DNA of 64,000 nucleotides from Cymodocea nodosa (GCA_036874045.1 CM072344.1:11194501-11258500), one strand, 5' to 3'. Shown: positions 22,278 through 33,819, numbered from the stretch's first letter. Notes: generated from the letters alone by a model not told the origin. Program-made: numbers and translations.

Positions 22278-23464
22278 TCATTCAACTGCCCTCCCAGAAG
22301 AGGTATCAATTTCATTAACCGTTCTATTGACAGGATTAGGTATAGCTTGTATTGGCAATCCTCCAGTAGGTCTAACTTCCATTGGTTCCTTCTGTCTAAG
22401 TGATATATTTCTATTCTGATTTTGAATTGCAGCATTTCCAAATATAAATTCCAGACGATTGTTTACTTGTTGGATTATCTTTTCTAATTTCTCTATTCTA
22501 GCTCCTTGTTCAATTAATACTTCATAACTTATGTTCTTCTCATTTATATTTTCTCCTCCTTGGAAATTGTTGTTTCTCCAAGATAAATTCGGGTGATTTC
22601 TCCAATTAGGATGATAAGAATTTCCCAAGTTATCTCTCTGGTTTCTAGCATAAATAATATCTAAGTCATTTATGTTTGCATTCTTTTCTACTAGCTTTTG
22701 ATTTAATGATAACTCTTCTATTTTCTTTGTTAATTCATTTAATTTCACCTCAAGCATAGTATTGGAATCTATTTCATGCATTCCTCTTGGCAATATTCTT
22801 TTATCTGCAATAGCTTCAACTGAATTTTCCCACTATGTAGTTCTTTTTGTAAAATTTTCTAAATATGCCCATACTTCTTCACTACATAATTTTAAAAATC
22901 CATTTTGACAAGTAGATTCTAATAAAGATTTCGTTGAAACATCTATGCCTTCATAATTATACCTATTAATTGTGCTTTGCTCATTGCATGATGTGGACAT
23001 TGAGTCAGTAAATCTTTAAATCTTTCAAAATATTTCCAAAATGATTCACCTTGTTTTTGGCTACACATTAATATTTCTTTCTTCTTTTTAATCGTTTGAT
23101 GTGTTGAATAATATTTTTCCAGAAAAATAGAGCAAAATTCAGTCCATATAGAAATTGAATTAGGCGATAGAGTATATAACCATCTCTTAGCTGTGTCTTT
23201 TAAAGAAAAAGGGATATATCTAAGTTTAATAGCATCTATACTCATGTTTGACATTTTCATCATTTGACAAACTTTGTTAAATTCTCTAAGGAAATAATAA
23301 GCATCCTCTCTTTCTAATCCATGAAAATGTGGCAATTGACTAATATAATTATATTTCAGTTCAAACCTATCTCCCTCAAAGTTTGGCAATCGAATACATG
23401 AAGGTTCATCAATTAATTCAGGATACAGAATCTCTCCTAATGGTTTTTCTACTGGAGCATCCAT
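22278..23464 (-). pseudogene. gag: Athila-type gag (capsid), placed downstream of the accessory gene
   Basis: This is a retrotransposon gag protein of the Ty3/gypsy type. Motifs in order: PSCIRLPNFEGDRFELK, LPHFHGLEREDAYYFLREF, IDAIKLRYIPFSLKDTAKRW, EFCSIFLEKYYS, KQGESFWKYFERFKDLLTQC; then after a frame change near 22960 comes GIDVSTKSLLES, a TAG in place of Gln near 22836, and SYHPNWRNHPNLSWRNN, the hallmark of Athila-lineage gag. It ends GGLPIQAIPNPVNR...SSGR, like the usual TLRSG end. A zinc knuckle is absent. The order is unusual: gag normally precedes pol, but here it follows the integrase tail and accessory gene on the same strand. One frameshift and one stop separate it from intactness. 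Confidence 0.85.
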
Positions 23465-24560
23465 CTCTACGTTCTCTTTTAAAGAAAGGTTAGTTACACC
23501 CTAAAGAATTTTGTTAAAGTTCAGTTTAGAAAATTTTTCAGTACTCCTCTACAATGAAAATTCCTAGGTAGGTGTTCTTACTAATCGTTTAGTGCTTAGA
23601 GAACGAGTCCATGTGCTCATAAATAAATAGCAGAAAATTAATTAGATACCAGTCTGAAGCTTTCCATTATATAAATATTTGTTATCGAATGAAGTTGAAT
23701 CACCTGCTTCTCCTTCCAGTTCCTCCAACGCCTTCTCCTTTCTTTTAAAAGTGCTGGTAACTTGTAAATAACATTCTATTTCATATATATACTGCATATC
23801 CATAAAGTGAATAAATCTCATTGCAAGAACGTGTCTTGCAATGTGCATCGTGGTTCCTATTTTTATGGGTACGTGTACCACTACTAATTTCAAATTTTGG
23901 TAACTGCTAAACCGATGAAGTTTTGTTCGTGGTTAAAAGAATAACTGCTCTGCTTAATCCACGAACTAACCTCATTGAGTTACAAATTACTCAAGGGAGC
24001 ATAGTCGGTTACTGTTGCTAACTCCATTGACTAACTTCGTTGAGTTACAAATAACTCAATGGACTGACCTTATATTATATTACTGACCTCGTGGAGTTAC
24101 GGTTAACTCAACGGACTTACTTCGTTGAGTTAACATTTAGCAACTTCTAAGCTTCACTCTCATAAGTGTTTCTATTCTGTTTTTTTTTTCTTTGTCATTC
24201 TACTAATTGTAATAAAGTTAAATCTATGTCATTAATGCCTCATTTTGATTAAAATACATTTAAATCTGAACATTATATAAAGATTTATCTTGCAAGTCAT
24301 TTTATGTTATGCAGAATTTACATTTTACCTTACAACATGTAGAAATTTTTAAGCAATTATCCTATCATTCAGCAAATTGTAAATCTGTAACATATTCATT
24401 CATAAAGTTCCACAAAGTACATAATATTCAATAAATTCCATTCATTTTACATCCAAAACACGTATGAAAATTGCATCTGAAAAATTATATTCATTAATAT
24501 GAATCAATTACATTACAAGTACATCATACAATTTTACACAAGTAGACGAATCAATACAAT
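23465..24560 (-). other. Noncoding spacer with palindromic GTTGAGTTA repeats
   Basis: This lies between the accessory gene and gag of Athila-. Around 23970-24140 motifs such as TAACTCAACGGACT and CGTTGAGTTA occur several times in both orientations. An 83-codon frame at 23893-23642 (MKLVVVHVPIKIGTTMH...) has no recognisable similarity; it lies on the element's sense strand and could be a leader peptide or chance. Nothing else is seen in the AT-rich remainder. Confidence 0.5.
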
Positions 24561-26789
24561 TTAATCTCTATGCCTAAGTTCATCTACTTCCTTCTAGAGC
24601 TTTTCTAATTGCTGCTCTAATTGATTTATCCTTTCTACTACTCTCGAAATTCCTCTAGAAGGTACATCTAGTTCTGCAGCTACAAAATTCCTGTATTCTT
24701 TCATTGAAATGGTTCTAGATCTGATCCTTTTTGATGTCCATTTCATGAAATCAATACAGTCCACCATCAGCAATGGAATCAAATCTCCATAAAATAATTT
24801 CTTCTTCACTGTTTTCAGCTTGGAGATAAAAACTACAGACCAATTTAATTGGATCTTATTTACAACTGCATATGTGGCCTATTTGACAAATTGACTTAAT
24901 TCTATGTCATGGCCCTATCGTTGATAGTCATTCTTAATTAGAATGTTAGCTACCATGTGTGCTTTACCATTTAAATGCTTCAATTTGTTTAATAATGGCA
25001 CACCAGGATTGATAGCTAAACAATTCTTAATTTGCTGCTCAGTCCATTCAACTGCAGTTGTATCTTCCAAAATTATTGTTCCTTCATTCTTTAAACCAAA
25101 AATGTTGTGGAGAAGCTCTGGTGTTATCTGTACATCAGCTTCCTCCACGTTTGAAATTAATCCTCCTTCTCCTTCTCTTAAATTTGCATAGAAATAGGGC
25201 ACTAAATTCTCATATACTGCATGCCCTCTTTCTTGAGATATAAATTGCAATAGACCTTGGAATTCAAATAGATCTTTGATTTCTTGCATTCCATCCTAAT
25301 TTACTGGTCTATTGTAAATAATGTCATAACTCCTTATTTCTTGATATTTAGTATAAGCTTCCTGACTACTAAAGTGTACTTCATTCAAAATTGTTGTTTC
25401 AGTTGGGTCAGGAAGGTGACTTTGTTGCTCTAGAGGGGTTTGTACTTAATCTTCCTCTAGCATAGGCTGCATTTGAACATTCTCTTCAGATTCCTAAATT
25501 TTTGCTTTTGCTTTTGTCTATGGTGGTGAGTTGGCAGAACTCTCCACTCTGTCTTGAATTCTTTCCATAATTTGTTGAAGAGTTTCTTCCTTTTCAGTGG
25601 AATCTGTGAAATTATTTTTGTCCAAATGGCTTCTTTCAGCCTCTTCATTTTCTACTCTTTCTTCTTCCTCCTAACTACCAATCTGTTCTGTTACTGTTCT
25701 TTCTAATTCTATAATAGATTGGGATGGAGTCACGGGCAATTCAATTTCTACCCTAATTTCTGTTTCTTCTTGTACAGGCTGTAGACTAATTTCAGCCTGA
25801 TTTTCTTCTTTTCTTTGCTCCTCCTGCTCCTCAGAATCGGATAGCAGGTTAATAAAAATCTGCTCCACAGGCCCTATAAAAATTGGTACTTCAGATTTAA
25901 TTTCGTCATATTCAAGCACTTTTTCTTTTCCTTTCCTTTTTCTGATTAGTTGTGCTTGTTCTTCCTCTTCATCTTTTGAAATTAAATCCACAAAAATAGG
26001 CTCTACAGGCCTTCGAGCCACAAGTACTGGCTCTTCTTGTTTAATTCTTCCAATAATTGCTGGTCTCGAAGGACCAGCTTTATCTCCTTTTGCAACAGGT
26101 TTGGCAGCAGTTCTGGCAGTAGCTTCGTGATGCCGTTCCACTTTGATTTTATATTGAGCTTTCAACTTTTCTGCAGCCCTCTTTTTGTAAAGTGCATCAA
26201 ACACTAGGTGGGCTTTGGCTACTGCCAAATCTTCTGATTCTCCTTGGTTCTTCCCAACTTGAACCAGTTCTGGAAATTCTCTTATTTCTTCTTCAATTGA
26301 AGGCCCCATAATTTCTACTTGTGCCAATGGCTTAAATGGTGGAATTGAAGGTCCAGGCTGCTGCTCCTTAGGAACAGGTATTTCAGCAGTCGGCTCCTCT
26401 TGTCCTTCAATTGCCTCTTCTTCATTTTCTTTCCTTTCTTGCTCCCAGATCGCCCATTTAGCTCGTCTATAGATTCGTCTTTTGAACCAGAGCCGGGACT
26501 TACGATGGATTAATTCTAGGGCAACTTCATTACTTGGCCTTATTTGTCTTTCCTTGCTTACAGCTATTTTTGTTGCTATTCTGATTCGTGTTTCCATTAT
26601 TTGAGGTATTTGTATACCCAAATCTACTAAATCTCTTCTAAAATTGAAAAGTTCTGATTCTACCTTCTGTAGCTCTTTCTCTCTTGTCGTATTTCTGATC
26701 TTCTATTGCGTGTGCCACTCTTCTGATTCCTTCAGAAATTCTGATGTATCAACAGCCTCTTCCTAGAATTCAGGTGTCATCTTCCTCAT
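24561..26789 (-). pseudogene. Athila- accessory gene with plant 'putative transposon protein' domain
   Basis: A single frame of 743 codons starts at MRKM and ends ELRHRD-stop, broken by several stops (for example near 25671, 25490, 25300 and 24900). The N-terminal part has a basic/coiled segment (RKSRLWFKRRIYRRAKW), followed by long Glu/Pro/Gln-rich acidic low complexity. The C-terminal domain has DLFEFQGLLQFI, YENLVPYFYANL, ITPELLHNIFGLKNEG, HMVANILIKN and KKLFYGDLIPLL, the pattern of the plant transposon-protein domain common in retroelements (Pfam Transposase_32 type, from memory). It ends in a short coiled coil (INQLEQQLEKL). It sits in the env-like position after pol. Its function is not known; no membrane segment is evident. 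Confidence 0.78.
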
Positions 26790-27344
26790 CGTGGAGTTAC
26801 ACAACAGCACAGAATCACTCTGATTTCTACTGTTTTAGATTCTAAATGATTTGCCAGATAATGCCCCCAAAACCCTAGGTTTTAGTTTAAATAAGCTCTA
26901 TGTTTAGGCAGGTAATCAAGTCATTTCCCGATCCACTATTACTATGTTATCTGCAGTCTTAGCTACAGTACTCCATTGACTAACTGAAGACTCAACGGAG
27001 TAAGCTCGTTGAGTTAAGTGTAACTCAACGGACTCCCCGTACAAGCAAATATAATAATAAAAATATTACAGAGAATAGTTTTTCTATTCTTTTTTTTATC
27101 GGTTTAATCGATACTATGTTTCGGTCAGACCTAAATATTTTTTTATTTTTTTATTTTTCTTTCGGTTGAACCGATACTATGTTTCAGTAAAACCAATATT
27201 TTTTCCTGAAAATTAATATACAATTTTTTATGTTCCGATCATACCGATGGATCCAATCGGTTGAACAACAACTATTTTTATGTTTTATATATATTTTTAA
27301 TGTTATATATATATATATATATAAACATAAAAACTAATTTCTTA
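26790..27344 (-). other. Pol-accessory spacer with CGGTT/ACCGATACTATG repeats
   Basis: No gene is seen. At 27100-27245 a motif of the form CGGTT(G)AACCGATACTATG followed by TTTCGGT or TTTCAGT is repeated, along with other ACCGAT/ATCGGT pieces that can fold back. Palindromic CGTTGAGTTAA...TAACTCAACGGACT motifs lie at 26975-27035, just upstream of the accessory gene. An AT run lies at 27304-27322. The same arrangement is conserved in Athila+ at 38269-38847. Confidence 0.55.
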
Positions 27345-28048
27345 CTAAGTAAAGCTCGAGTAGTCCTCTACTCTAACTTCTTCTATAATTCCAAAGGAGC
27401 ATTTTGGTGTTTTCAGAATAGGTTTAAGTCTTTGTCCATTTACTTTAAATATATTCTGATTTTTAGGATTTTCAATTTCAATAGCTCCATAAGGATAAAC
27501 ATTTCGAACTATGTAAGGTCCTGCCCATCTAGATCTTAATTTTCCTAGATGGTTATGGAGTCTAGCCATATAAAGATATACTTCTTGTCCTATTTCAAAG
27601 CTTTTAGGAATAATTTTTCTATCATGCCAGAATTTAATTTTCTCTTTTTCTCTTACAGTACTCGAATAAGCTTCATTTCTAAATTCTTCTAATTCAATTA
27701 GTTGTATTTTCCTATTTTCAGCAGCTTGATTTAAATTAGTGTTCAGAGTTTTTAATGCCCAATAAGCTTTATGTTCTATTTCAGCTAGTAAATGACAACT
27801 TTTACCATATACTAGCCTAAAAGGTGATATACCTAAGCTCATTTTATAAGCAGTTCTATAAGCCCAAAGTGCATCTATCAATCTATTAGCCCAATCTGTT
27901 CTGGTAGGATTTACTACTTTTTCCAAGATTAATTTAATTTGTTTGTTTGCACTTTCTACTTGTCCACTTGTTTGCAGATGATATGATGTTGCAATTTTAT
28001 GGTTTACTCCATACTTCTTCATTAAGGCTTCAAAACTTCTATTACAGA
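27345..28048 (-). pseudogene. pol: Athila- integrase C-terminal part
   Basis: It starts abruptly at a deletion junction in the integrase core and reads [32 protein letters not shown] (with the third catalytic acidic residue, Glu), LIDALWAYRTAYKMSLGISP and RLVYGKSCHLLAEIEHKAYW, then the C-terminal tail ending VRVEDYSSFT-stop. No stops occur in this piece. It is nearly the same protein as the plus-strand copy at 37561-38268. The first two catalytic Asp residues lie in the missing part. There is no chromodomain, as expected for Athila-lineage integrase. Confidence 0.88.
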
Positions 28049-28065
28049 AACTTTTATTACATTAT

Positions 28066-29090
28066 CTCTTCTTTTTTTCTTCTTTTCTTTTATATTTCTT
28101 CAGTAGTAACTGCTTTTGCTTGAATGATTGGTTGGATTTCCTTCATTCATATCAACGGCGATGCTTCCTTCTCCTACGCGATACGTGCAAACGTGGTTTT
28201 TCCTTCCAACTGTCCTATTTCTACAACCGCTATAGTGGCATATTAGAAAATATATAGTTCATGGACTTACAAATAACTCAACAGACTTTCCTCGTTGATT
28301 TAACTATAAAACACGTGCATAAATTTAACTATTCGATGCTCAAGTGCATTTCAGAAACTTAAGAACTTAACTATCCGATGCTCAGATGCATTTCGGATAG
28401 TTACAAATAACTCACCGATACATAACTTAAGTAAATCTACCAGATCTCGACACGTGTTAGCAACAGTTTTAATCATAAAATAACATTTCGAAGAGTTACA
28501 GGTCTAACTATCTGATGCTCAGATGCATTTCGGATAGTTACAGCTAACTCACCAAAAATCCACTTAAGTTGCTTTCCTAGAACATGACACGTGTCCTCAG
28601 CTATTTTATAAATAAGAAGAGATTTCGAAGAGTTACAAGGATAACTATCCGATGCCTAGCTGCAATTTTGGATAGTTATAGATAACTCATCGAAAGTTCA
28701 CTTAAGTCATTCATTTTGGTTTCGACACATGTACTTCTAGAAATAATAAAATATTCTTTCAAAACATAATTGTACGGCAATTTAAACATAACTATTTGAT
28801 ACATATTCGGTCTGTTAAACATAACTGTCTGAATTTGTTCGGTAGGATAAACATAACTGTCCGAAATATCAAAAAATTCGGATACTTAAGAATTTCACAG
28901 CCTACAACTTACCAACAGTTCATAAATGTACTAAATTAACATTAATTCCCCAAAATTAAGTAGATTCTTTAATTAAAGCATATAATAGTGTAATTATAAC
29001 ATAACGGTTTAATTCTTATATGATAAACTAAATATTATGCAATTAACCATCATTTAACCGTTAATAATATGCGCTTTTTCATTCTAAATA
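28066..29090 (-). repeat. Truncated 5' LTR of Athila-
   Basis: It matches the first 1.0 kb of the Athila LTR (18180-19206) in the same orientation and lacks the second half, the primer site and the leader. The deletion runs from inside this LTR into the integrase gene. The outer end CTAAATA abuts the duplication GAAGC at 29091-29095. Confidence 0.85.
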
Positions 29091-29095
29091 GAAGC

Positions 29096-30046
29096 CATTT
29101 TCACCAAGTGCCGATTCATATTTTAGGAGATCGTAAAGCATTTAGCCTTGGCTTCGGGTTGATGCCTGTATGCTGAAGAGGAGATCATCTTGCAATTCTG
29201 GACTCGCGATTCTATAGGTAGAGGAGACAGAATTGTAAGTGGTTTAATTTTCAGTGGTGTAATCGCGTTGCAAGTAGTGTCGAAAGTATTTACTATCGAG
29301 TGAGATTACTTTACATTTCACCTTTTGCCCATTTCCATGTTCACATCAAAACAAAAATACCAAAAACAATTTATCTTTGTTTGTATTTTGTATTTGAGTG
29401 TTGTATTGTTTGTGTTGTATTGTGATTAATGTTATTTGTATTAGTTTTGTAATTGTTTTATGTTAGTTTTAATTTTACAGTTTACTGAAATTGGTTCATA
29501 CAAAAGACTTAAAGATTTTAATGGTTACTATTTGAATCATTTGAATGTTAGTATTGCTTAATGATAAATCCAATGTTAACTAGCATTAAAGAGCTTAATT
29601 GATGTTATTTACAATCTGTGGAATCGCCCAATGGTTGGCTGAATTCCTTTGTAAATAGCAATATTATAAAGAAGAGACAGGCTCGTGGAGTTAACTTAAG
29701 TCCACGAGGATAGTCTGTTGAGTTAGCCATAACTCAACGAACTTAGTCCGTTGAGTTAACTATAAGTCAATGGAGTGCTTATTGAATATAAATTTGAATT
29801 GTCAACAATCAAACAGTTCTTAAATTCGTCTACAATTCCCTATGGGATCGACCTATACTTGCACACTAATATAATAGACACTGTGCACTTGCAGTTAAAG
29901 TATAAATTGGAATTAATATCTAAATTGTATTAAAGGTAGTTTATTTACTTCTGAAAAGGAAGGAATAGGCACAAAGATAATTACTTAAGTAAAGTAGAAG
30001 TAACAAATCCAAGTTTTTCTAGTGTAGTGCTAGGAAAACCCAAACA
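29096..30046 (+). repeat. Athila+ 5' LTR, second part
   Basis: It continues the LTR interrupted at 17017: sequence after GAAGC matches the inner LTR of Athila- at 17018-17950 (inverted). It ends AAACCCAAACA seven bases before the primer site. It contains GTTGAGTTA...TAACTCAACG motifs near 29690-29780 and a conserved block near 29830-30040 with TCTAGTGTAGTGC. It forms the U5/leader side. Confidence 0.86.
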
Positions 30047-30053
30047 AGTTTTA

Positions 30054-30072
30054 TGGCGCCGTTGTTGGGGAA
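30054..30072 (+). other. Primer binding site of Athila+
   Basis: TGGCGCCGTTGTTGGGGAA matches the Asp-tRNA-type site of Athila elements (usual form TGGCGCCGTTGCCGGGGA) with two changes. It identifies the lineage independently of the protein evidence. Confidence 0.9.
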
Positions 30073-30140
30073 TTGAATTGATATTAGAGCTGTTTAGTTT
30101 TAATAGCCAGAGTTGTGTGTTTTCTTCTGTAATTGAGAAT

Positions 30141-32098
30141 ATGGCATATGCTTATGCTCAAAAATTTCTGAAACCTGTAATTAGCATATGTGAATTCTGC
30201 AATTCTGAAGGACACGACATTTATGACTGTTTGAAACTGAGATGTTTACAGATGGTTAGATCCCATGAACAACAAATGAATTATCCTCAATATAATAGAG
30301 CCGAGTATGAGAATCCTATAGTTTACCCAACTGATGGTCAGTATAGAATGTGTTATATGATGAGAGACACTAAAGTTTGGGATAGGTATGACAGACTGGA
30401 GCATAGTATAGAGCAAAACTTGGATAAATTGGAATACTTTATGTGTCAGCAATAAGAAGTCAACCAATTAAATTATAAGAAATCATATTCAGAACCTAAA
30501 AAGGATATAATTTACGAAACTGAAAAAGCCATAATGAAAATTGATCGAAAATTGAATGCAATGAAATTGGATGATCTAAAAAGAAAATTAAAAGCATTAG
30601 ACGAATATACAATGAAAATACAAGTTATGCAACAGGACAATGAAGATTATAATGTTATAAACCTACATAATTTGCAAAATATACAGCAAACAGAAAACAT
30701 TAATGCAAGAGAATTTAAAGAATGCACTTTAAAACTAAAAATAATTGAAGATCATAATCACAGAAATTATATACAAAAACATCATGAGAATAACGAAAAT
30801 CTGGAAGATGTGTGTATAACATTAAGATCTAGAACTGATATACCACCAAGAACTCAAAATGAAAATGATATGAAGGTGGATAAGAGTAAAAATCAAACTG
30901 ATAATGAAAATGTAATAGATGAAAATCTAGAAATCATTGAAGAACAATCTGAATCTGCTAATGAAGCTAAAAATGATTAAACAAATCAATTGAAATAAAA
31001 AGAGTCTTTGAAATCAAAATCTTTAGCACCCTATCTTGAAAGATTACAACAAACAATGCCTAAAAAATAAGAGAAAATTAGAGAAATTTTTGAAAAAGTA
31101 CAAGTTAACATTCATTTGTTAGATCTGTTGCAGAAAATGCCACCTTATGCTAAATTTCTTAAGGATTGTTGTACTAAGAAAAGAGAGTGAAAAGTTCTTA
31201 GAAAGGTCTTTTTAGCTGAGCAAAGTAGTTCCTTATTTCTGCCACAAATTCCTAAAAAGTTATCTGATCCTAGAATCCTTGTTATATCATGCACCATAGG
31301 AAATACTATTTTAGAAAGAACCTTAATAGACTTAGGTGCAGGTATAAATGTTATGCCAAGTGATATATTTGCATCCTTAGGATTAGAAGGCTTAATTCCT
31401 ACTAGCACAGTTATTCAATTAGTTGATAGAAGTATAAGATACCCTAGAGGAAAAATAGAGGATGTCTTAATTAAAATCAAAAATTTTATATATCCTATTG
31501 ATATTGTAATTCTGGATTCCCAACAAATTAAGCATAAAAATAGTGATACATCTTTAATTTTAGGAAGGCCATTTTTAGCAACATCAGGGGCTGTTATAAA
31601 TTGTAAAACTAGAGTAATGAAGTTAGCATATGGTAATGAGGATACTCAATTAAATATTTTCAAACTAGAAAGGTTTGAAGAGTTAGAAATGTCCTTACAT
31701 ACCATAGACTTTTTAGAGGATGAAGGAGATATGTTAGATGATGTGATTCAAGAAGAATTAAATAGGCAAATCAATTTTGAAACTTTAAAAGAAAATGAAA
31801 GCATAAATATAGAAGGAGATATGGAAGAAATTAATTTAAAAAATGATGATGTTTAGTTAGGAGCTCTAGCTTTTGATGGGCAGTATTTAGAATTAAAACC
31901 TTTACCTCTTGAATTAACCTATATGTTTCTGGAAGATAAACGAACCTGTCCAATCATTATTGCTTCAGATTTAAAAGAGGATCAAATAGCTAAATTAAAA
32001 GATGTAGTAAAAAGTTATAAAGAAGCAATAGGATGGACTATGACTGATATAAAAGGGTTAAGTTCAACTTTATGCTGTCATCACATATATTTAGAAGA
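30141..32098 (+). pseudogene. pol: Athila+ zinc knuckle-protease region of the polyprotein
   Basis: The ATG at 30141 opens a frame that remains in register to the solo LTR at 32099, with stops at 30453, 30978, near 30994, 31066 and 31187, and at 31854. It begins almost directly with a zinc knuckle CEFCNSEGHDIYDC (30189-30230). No capsid domain precedes it. A charged linker contains VCITLRSR, equivalent to the TLRSG box. The protease follows with APYLERLQQ-like processing-site sequence, LLQKMPPYAKFLKD, the active site TLIDLGAGINVMP (Athila enzymes have D-L-G-A) and LILGRPFLAT. It runs on to KDVVKSYKEAIGWTMTDIKG, the start of RT. Confidence 0.85.
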
Positions 32099-33814
32099 TG
32101 TTAGAAATGAATGGCTTCACTAGAGGGGGGGTGAATGGTGAACAGAGTGTAATTTAGCCTATTTTTAACTTTATTGACTAATTTGATTAATCTGAATGCA
32201 CAAGAACTAATCAGATAAAAATAACATGCACAGCGGAAATAAAAGTAAGAAACACAAGGGAATTTTAGGTGGTTCACCAACTCGGCTAGTCCACCCCCAA
32301 GGGTCACTTGGGCTTTACTAAGTATTTCAACCAACACTTACACACTTGCTTTCAGGTCGAAGCAAGAACCAACCACGCAGAAGTTTTCAGGTATAAACTC
32401 CAGAAAACCAACCTCTTGAGTTTTCAGGTCAAAACTCAAACCAACAACAAAATGTAGCTTTCAAGTTGAAGCCACGAATCAAATGATCCTTCTTGGATCA
32501 GACTTTCAGCACATGGAGAGCTTTAAGAATCTCCTTGTAAATCCAGCTTTCAATCGATTCTTTGCTGAATTGAATTTGAGCTTTCTTCTATATCAGTAAT
32601 TGATTTGCAATGTATACTGTATCTTTGTATGTATATGAGCAAAAGCTATCTAAATCCGTTGTCTGTAACTTGTATATATACCTGATATGTACAACGATCA
32701 TATTTTCTTCCAACAGATGTATTCTACTGTACTTGATTAGATTCAAGTCCCAATACTATAAGTTACCGTTCAGAAAATTGTTTCAAGATATCTTACCGAT
32801 TTTCCTATCCTTTCGGATAGTTAGCTATGCAACTCTTTGAAGAGTATCTGTAACTCATCGAAAGATCACTTAACCTTTACTGCCAGGTAGGATTCCAGAA
32901 TATTTAAATGTAAGCTGACATCCAATCGGACACTTATAACTGTAACTCACCGAACAGTTATATACTTGTCAAATAGTTTGTCTCTATTAACTTTTTGATT
33001 GCTTTAATTCAGCATGTGCATAAAGGCTGACTTAAGTTTCGTATGGTTATCCCTGTAACTCACCGAAACACTTTAGGATTTCGGATAGTTATCTTTCTAA
33101 CTCTCCGAAAACTTATTTGCACTTCTTTCTGGAATTCTACACGTGGGAAATTCAATGACTTAAGTTTCGGATGGTTAAATTGTAACTCACCAAAACTCTC
33201 TTGAAATTTCGGATAGTTATCTTTCTAACTCTCTGATTTTCTCTATTAAGCTTTCAACTATTGGCTTCTTCATTTTACACATGCGTAATAAAATGACTTA
33301 AGTTTCAAAAAGTTATGCTTGTAACTTACCGAAAAACTCGAATAGTTATCTAACTCTCTGAAAAGAAAACTCAGATAGTTATCTAACTCTCCGACAAGTC
33401 TTTTAAGCTTCTGTTCTGTATTTCTGCACGTGATTTATTGAATGACTTAAGTTTTGGATAGTTAGCCTTTCTAACTTTCTGATTTTCCCTTTTTCTTTCG
33501 AATAGTTAACTTCATAACTCTTCGATCATTCAACCAACTTAACTGTCTGATATAATAACTCTCTGAAGGCTTTGTAAAATTCGGATAGTTATCCTTCTAA
33601 TTGTCTGATAGTCTTGCTGCTGTTTTACTCTTGCTCTTCAGATACTTAGACTTGTAACTGTCCGATTTTCCTGTAGCTCTATAGCAATATCTTCTAGAAC
33701 TTTCTCCATCTGTTCGTCTACATTCTGATCTTTTGTTGAGCTAACATATCTGTGAAATACAATTTGGTTTCCTCATATAGGTTTTTGCATTATCAAAATA
33801 CTAGGGTCCTAACA
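32099..33814 (-). repeat. Solo LTR-D inserted in Athila+ RT
   Basis: On the plus strand it runs TGTTAGAAATGAATGG ... GGGTCCTAACA, the inverse of LTR-D at 2388-4028. It is flanked by the perfect 5-bp duplication GAAGA (32094-32098 and 33815-33819). Removal of the LTR plus one duplication restores the pol frame across the join. It contains the hairpin array near 32320-32480 and CGGATAGTTA arrays near 32815-33670. No internal element sequence is present, so it arose by LTR-LTR recombination. Confidence 0.93.
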
Positions 33815-33819
33815 GAAGA

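Larger units (their letters stand above)
17018..29090 (-). mobile_element. Athila- : nested, internally deleted gypsy element carrying an F-box gene
   Basis: The element is bounded by its 3' LTR (left) and a truncated 5' LTR (right), and flanked by the 5-bp duplication GAAGC at 17013-17017 and 29091-29095. Minus-strand order is truncated 5' LTR, integrase tail, accessory gene, gag capsid gene, F-box gene, long 3' noncoding region, purine tract, 3' LTR. The primer site, zinc knuckle, protease, RT and start of integrase are gone, deleted between about 28048 and 28066. The right end reads CTAAATA where CTAAACA is expected. It is a non-autonomous derivative inserted into an LTR of its own family. 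Confidence 0.85.

Noticed and set aside
33121..33670. CRISPR-like array in the regularly spaced CGGATAGTTA motifs
   Set aside because: Units are degenerate, inverted and have no constant repeat length or spacers; the sequence is a plant LTR U3.
33752..33819. N-terminal extension of the Athila RT
   Set aside because: These codons come from the end of the solo LTR-D and the duplicated GAAGA; the true protein continues from 32098.
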